Below are positions 59,320 to 64,000 of a stretch of 64,000 nt of DNA, piece by piece. Positions within the stretch are counted from its first letter, which is position 1; every line of letters starts with the position of its first letter. The translations under genes and the position numbers were made by a program. Under the pieces are notes generated by a model that saw only the letters and a list, made by a program, of their open reading frames with translations, did no database searches and had not been told where the DNA came from. The DNA comes from Litsea cubeba (taxonomy: Eukaryota; Streptophyta; Magnoliopsida; Laurales; Lauraceae): assembly GCA_012931725.1 (NCBI GenBank), contig CM022951.1, positions 5,107,532 through 5,171,531 on the forward strand, read 5' to 3'.

Positions 59320-59501
59320 GGGCTCTTATTGGGCCTTACTTTGAATTGGAGCATATGGATTGGACCAAGAAATATGTTTTGTGTACAATGACAGTGGAAT
59401 CGTGTAAATAGTGCAATGATAGTGGGCTCCAGAGAAAGGTGGATGGGTTTGATTTAATGGGTCCCATGTACATGGAGACAAATGATGGGATGGGTAAACG
59501 A

Positions 59502-60043
59502 TATGGTTGCAAATGAGTATCCGATTATTTGATTACCCGAAAATTTTGATCCGAATAAAACCGAGTCTGGAACCTATTTTAAGTCTCGATTCATAAACGG
59601 ATCCGAGTCTGGAACCTTATTTAGGTTTCAATTGATAAATGGGTCAGGTTTTAGGTCCTTATAGGTTCCTACCCGTGGACCCGGGATCCGTCATATGAGT
59701 CTTTAATATTGCAAACTGTACCTCAAATAAACTTTATTTTGGACATTTTTATGTGTAATGCTTGAGGTGGTAACTTGATGCATTATTATAAGTTGAATGA
59801 TATACTTATTTTAAGAAAAAAATTAAAAAAATTGAAGGGAAGTTATACCCAATCTTGGAACTAGATCCAGTCCTCTAGGTGGATCCGATTCCGGATCTGG
59901 ATTATATGATTGGAACCGGGTCTGGAACCAACAAAAGTGGTTTCGAGTCAAAATCGAGACCAGAACCGTTATTTAGAAATGGTTAATTTCCGGGTTCGAG
60001 TGCAGTATAGTTTCGACCCAGAACCGTTCCGCTTGCAACCCTA
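59502..60043. mobile_element. Older hAT-type MITE (542 bp)
   Basis: Termini TATGGTTGCAA and TTGCAACCCTA are inverted. Flanking 8-mers GTAAACGA and GTCAATGG agree at five of eight positions, suggesting an aged duplication. The interior is rich in GGAACC and CCGAGTCTGG words, like the MITE at 49197. Confidence 0.5.
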
Positions 60044-60191
60044 GTCAATGGGTTGCTTATGATATATATTAGAGGATTTAACCAGAAAAATCCCTTCAGA
60101 CTTGTCAAAGCCAAAAAACGCCATCAATGTCTTATAAAGACCATAGTGATCACAGGAGCTCTGTTTGGTAAATTTTGTTTATTTTCCCTCT

Positions 60192-60211
60192 GAGCAGGGA
60201 TATCCCTGCTC
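60192..60211. repeat. Perfect 20-bp palindrome
   Basis: GAGCAGGGATATCCCTGCTC, near the outer end of the left arm. The identical 20-mer recurs at 63059-63078, and with one change near 62002-62021 in the right arm. Confidence 0.97.
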
Positions 60212-60291
60212 CTTTTACTTTAAAAAGTCCCAAAACCCTTTTTCCCCTTTTCGTTCTTCTTCATCTTCTTCTCTCTTTCACAATGATCAAG

Positions 60292-60420
60292 CTCAACCAC
60301 CCCTTAGATCCAGACCCTAATCTTTCTTCTGCCATTACCAACACTAATGAAGAAGAAGAGACGGGAATTTCTCTAGCTTCATTTGGAAAAGGCGGCGAAC
60401 TTCTTCCTAAGCAAACCTAG
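60292..60420 (+). other. Short ORF in the unmatched part of the left arm
   Basis: About 45 codons from an ATG near 60283 read MIKLNHPLDPDPNLSSAITN and then an acidic run to KQT and a stop. It lies in the segment missing from the opposite arm and has protein-like composition. It may be a captured host exon. I do not recognise it. Confidence 0.3.
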
Positions 60421-60787
60421 GCACTAAAACAGAGTTATCAACTAAAAAGATTGTCCAGATCCATCATCCAAGTGCACCAGTCAGCAATTTGTACTCCATA
60501 GAGGGGGACAATTTGTACACCTCCCCCACCATTTTCCTTCTTTTTTCTCTGCAATGTATATGTACAATAGAAATAGATGATGGTGATTATATTAGAGAGA
60601 GAGAGAAGTGGGTAATGGATGGGAAAAGGGATAAGTTGTAACTGCAATGATCGCATTCTCCTTTTGATCTGGTCTTTTGGTGTTTTTTTTTTCTTTGAAG
60701 GATCCTAGCTTCAATGTAGTGGAAGGGAGAAGAAGTTGGGAGAAGAACGAAAAGGAAAAAAGGGGTTTTGCAACCCCGGTCTTCGTG

Positions 60788-60930
60788 TGGGCGGGGATAT
60801 TCCCGTCTCAACTGATACCACTTTGAGAGACAACACCCAGGGAGCCGGGGATATCCCCGCCCAAATTAGTACTGTGAACGGGGATATCCCTGCTTGTGTT
60901 AGTGCTGTGAGCCGGGATATCCCCGCCCAC
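60788..60930. repeat. Cluster of four GGGGATATCCCC palindromes
   Basis: Centres near 60798, 60852, 60885 and 60918; the last three are spaced 33 bases apart. Typical form is GGCGGGGATATCCCCGCC with small variations. Mirror clusters occur at 61449-61590 and 63483-63620. Confidence 0.95.
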
Positions 60931-62369
60931 TAGAGTATTGTAGGTGATATATGTCTCTCAAAATCGTATCTCTCATTTGAGGAATTATGACCAAATGTCC
61001 ATTGCTAATTGAGCTAATGCCCATGTGTATGTAACTGATAGTATCTCAAAACTATTTTCAAAGTTTAACCATTTCTATGTTAGTCAATGACCATTCCCAT
61101 CCCCATATCCAACCATTTCTATGTAAACAAAAGCTGATGCCCAATTATATCATCTTCTATTACGGCCAAAGCTAATGCTTCTTTGTATTACTCTTTTAAT
61201 TAGGAAGGTTTGGCCGTAATAAAAGATGATATAATTGGGTATCAGCTTTTGTTTACATAGAAATGGTTGGATATGGGGATGGGAATGGTCGTTGACTAAC
61301 ATAGAAATGGTTAAACTTTGAAAATAATTTTGGGATTCTATCAGTTACATACACATGTGCATTAGCTCAATAAGGAATGAACATTTGGTCATAATTCCTC
61401 AAATGAGATATACTATTATGAGAGAATACACCCACAGTCTTCGTGTGGGCAGGGATATCCCCGCTCACAACACTAACATAAGCAGGGATATCCCCGTTCA
61501 CAGCACTAATTTGGGCGGGGACATCCCCGTCTCAACTGATACCACTATGAGAGACAATACTCAGGGAGGCGGGGATATCCCTGCCCACACAAAGAATGGG
61601 GTTACAAAACCCTTTTTCCCATTTTCGTTCTTCTCCCATCTTCTTCTTCCTTCTACTACTTTAAAGTTGGGATCTTTCAAAGAAAAAAAAAAAAACATCA
61701 AAAGACCAAATCAAAAGGAGAAAGCGACCATCACAGTTACAACTTATCCCTTCTCCCTTCCATTATCCACTTCTTTCTCTCTCTCTAATATAATCACCAT
61801 CTCTCTAATACAAGCGACGGTGAAGCACTTTTCTTCTTAATCGTTTGTCCTTTTCAATCAGGGGATCTACAAAGTCCTGCAGCTTTCTTTCTTCTTCAAT
61901 GAATCCCTGCTCAGAGAAGATGAGTCTCTGCTCAGATAAAATGGGCAAAAGAACGAAAATGGAGAAAAGGGTTTTGGGTTTGAAATCTTTTTAAGGTAAA
62001 AGGAGCAGAGATATCCCTGCTCAGAGAAAAAAAAATCAAACAGGGCCTTTAGGACTACTATAGTCTATATAACACATTGATGGTGTTTTTGGCCTTTAAC
62101 AAGTCTAAGGGGATTTTTCTGGTAAAATCCTCTATATATTATTTTGGTAAAGTTAATATGTGTACAATATTTATTTAGTAGTTCCAAGACATTTGAGTTG
62201 AGATGACGAATAAAAACCCTTAACAATGATGTGGCTTAAGAGAAAAAAGAGTGGAAAACTCTTCTCCAAGAAGTCAATTTTTAAGGTATACAAATAAGAG
62301 AAATAACTCTTGAATTACCAAATATACTTTGACTAAAACTCAAATCAAATCTTAAAGTGACCCACCTAA

Positions 62370-62915
62370 ATAACATACACATTCCACATGGTCACATTTG
62401 TTTGCACTCGTTTATGCATCACATACGTACATAAACAGGGTAAGGGAATGGTGTATAATGAGGCTATTTTTATAAGCTAATTTATGCATATAGTAAGCTA
62501 ATTTATGCATATAGTAAGCTGTGGAAGTGTTAGAAACCCCTTTAGCTAGAAGAGCAAAGTATCTGACAAGTTGCAATTTCAACACCCTTCATCGTCTTTT
62601 TTTTTTTAAGTTTTATTTCAATTTTAATATGAACCATTTAAATTCTTTCTTTGTCCTTTATACCTCAAAGTTTAGTTTCATATTTTAGATGTTTTTACAT
62701 TTTAAAATAATGAAATCTTTTTATATGTAATCCTAACTATTAAACATTAATAATGAGATTTTTTATACATAATTCTAGTCATCCGACATTTACTCGTCCA
62801 AATGGTGCTCCCAAACAAAGATGGTAATATGTTTCACATGTAAATTTTTCATATGTAAGATTTGTGCATGAAAATCTTACAAGTAGAAAATTCACATATG
62901 CAAATCCCATTTTCA
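62370..62915 (-). repeat. Right arm of inverted duplication
   Basis: Partner of 52405-53145. Contains a local 22-bp tandem duplication (AGCTAATTTATGCATATAGT, about 62474-62518). It fills the gap between the two fold-back elements. Confidence 0.8.
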
Positions 62916-62936
62916 CAAACCTTGCACAAAGAATAA

Positions 62937-64000
62937 AGAGGATTTAACCGGAAAAAATCCCCTTAGATTTGTTAAAGGCCAAAAACACCATCAATGTGTT
63001 ATATAGACCATAATAGTCCCAAAGGCCCTGTTTGATATGTTTTTTTTATTTTTTCTTTGAGCAGGGATATCCCTGCTCCTTTTACCTTAAAAGGTCTCAA
63101 ACCCAAAACCATTTTCCCCATTTTTGTTCTTTTGCTCATTTTATCTGAGCAGAGACTCATCTTCTCTGAGCAGGGATTCATTGAAGAAGAAAGAAAGCAG
63201 CAAGACTTTGCAGATCCCCTGATTGAAAAGGGCAAACCGATGAGAAGAAAAGTGCTTCACCGACGCTTGTATTAGAGAGATAGTGATTATATTAGAAATA
63301 GAGATAGAAGTGGATAATGGAAAGGAGAAGGGATAAGTTGTAACTGTAACGATCGCATTCTCCTTCTGATATGGTCTTTTGGTGTTCTTTTTCTTTGAAG
63401 GATCACAGCTTCAATGTAGTGGAAGGGAGAAGAAGATGGGAGAAGAACGAAAAGGGAAAAAAGGGTTTTGGGTCTTCGTGTGGGTGGGGATATCCCCGCC
63501 TCCCTGAGTGTTGTCTCTCAGAGTGGTATCAGTTGAGCCGGGGATATCCCCGCCCAAATTGGTATTGTTAACGGGGATATCCCTGCTTGTGCTAATGCTG
63601 TGAGCGGGGATATCCCCGCCCTAGAGTATTATGAGTGTATTCTCTCAGAATAGTATATCTCATTTGAGGAATTATGACCAAATATCCATTCCTTATTGAG
63701 CTGTTAATGCCCATGTGTGTGTAACTGATAGAATTCCAAAACTATTTTCAAAGTTTAACCATTTCTATGTTAGTCAACACCCATGCCCATCCCTATATCC
63801 AACCATTTCTATGTGAAAAAAGAAAATGAACCCTTATGTGGTAACTTCTAGACTCCTAAATCACATGACAATCCATGTTGCAGAACTACCTACCATGTTG
63901 AGTGATTATAGTGATTCATCTGATTATAATGACGATTGGAAGTTGGACTCTTCAGAAGTTCAGACTTCATAGTAGCGAGTATGGTTTATTAAGCATACTA
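62937..64000. mobile_element. Fold-back family, copy 2 (left part, runs off window)
   Basis: Starts AGAGGATTTAACCGG and follows the inverse of copy 1's right arm closely to about 63813. After that it does not fold back in the window; it continues into the sequence shared with 13165-13543. Palindromes lie at 63059-63078 (GAGCAGGGATATCCCTGCTC, perfect 20-mer) and near 63492, 63545, 63577 and 63611. The right end is outside the window. Confidence 0.8.
63814..64000 (+). repeat. Second copy of the acidic-peptide repeat
   Basis: Matches 13165-13543 without the extra ~190 bases. The frame MTIHVAELPTMLSDYSDSSD continues to EVQTS and a TAG at 63968-63970. Here a small insertion changes the C-terminus relative to the 13-kb copy. 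Confidence 0.8.

Larger units (their letters stand above)
60071..62133. mobile_element. Fold-back element with GATATC palindrome arrays, copy 1
   Basis: Two inverted arms (60071-61170 and 61209-62133) meet at a short loop (61171-61208). The ends read AGAGGATTTAACCAG and CTGGTAAAATCCTCT. The 7-bp sequence ATATATT flanks it (60064-60070 and 62134-62140). Arms match over most of their length. The left arm has about 300 extra bases (about 60266-60568) absent from the right arm and from copy 2. Ten GATATC-centred palindromes (one with GACATC at its core) lie in the arms: near 60202, 60798, 60852, 60885 and 60918 in the left, and near 61457, 61490, 61522, 61576 and 62011 in the right. No transposase is visible. 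Confidence 0.88.

Noticed and set aside
60192..63620. GATATC sites as cloning or adapter artefact
   Set aside because: The motif is embedded in larger variable palindromes within homologous element copies; a vector artefact would be identical and not part of the repeats.

Overview
This window looks like a transposon-rich stretch of a flowering-plant nuclear genome, probably a dicot. It is AT-rich and has spliced genes with GT-AG introns, a CC-NBS-LRR relic of the At4g27190-like type, a receptor-like-kinase relic and many plant transposon families. I cannot name the species. Only one gene reads as complete: a six-exon PIG3-type quinone oxidoreductase on the minus strand (53549-59099). The other recognisable host genes are broken or partial: a CNL resistance gene (26196-29218), a kinase start (23867-24341), and perhaps two isolated exons.

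Layout. 0.9-5.7 kb: a MULE-like element bounded by ~190-bp inverted repeats, with a copia-type solo LTR inside it. 5.7-6.8 kb: a PIF/Harbinger-like element. 7.1-9.0 kb: a hAT element with perfect 8-bp target duplications and a broken transposase. 10.3-11.5 kb: a LINE relic. 15.3 kb: a Helitron 3' end. 15.7-22.5 kb: a very young Gypsy element with gag only. Its LTRs are almost identical, it has an antisense ORF, and it carries a 76-bp tandem array. 23.9-31.7 kb: kinase relic, CNL relic, LINE relic. 32-37 kb: an A-B-A-B segmental duplication and long homopolymer tracts. 37.5-40.2 kb: a palindromic CACTA-type MITE, a solo LTR and a LINE relic. 40.2-48.8 kb: a three-level nest, in which a ~3.5-kb solo LTR is split by a deleted Gypsy copy that is itself split by a second ~3.6-kb solo LTR of the outer family. 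49.2 and 52.8 kb: two hAT-type MITEs with perfect 8-bp duplications.

52.4-64 kb: the intact oxidoreductase gene lies between two inverted arms of a diverged duplication and holds several small elements in its introns. To its right is the most unusual structure of the window. This is a ~2.06-kb fold-back element (60071-62133) with ~1-kb inverted arms, flanked by a 7-bp duplication and studded with GATATC-centred palindromes. A second copy starts at 62937 and runs off the window. A smaller element with a similar terminus and also a 7-bp duplication sits in intron 5 of the oxidoreductase gene.

The genes do not form a pathway. The window records repeated insertion, deletion and decay around one surviving gene. 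All boundaries were read by eye from the sequence, and no alignment was run. Several frameshifts are single-base changes, so some could be assembly errors rather than true decay.
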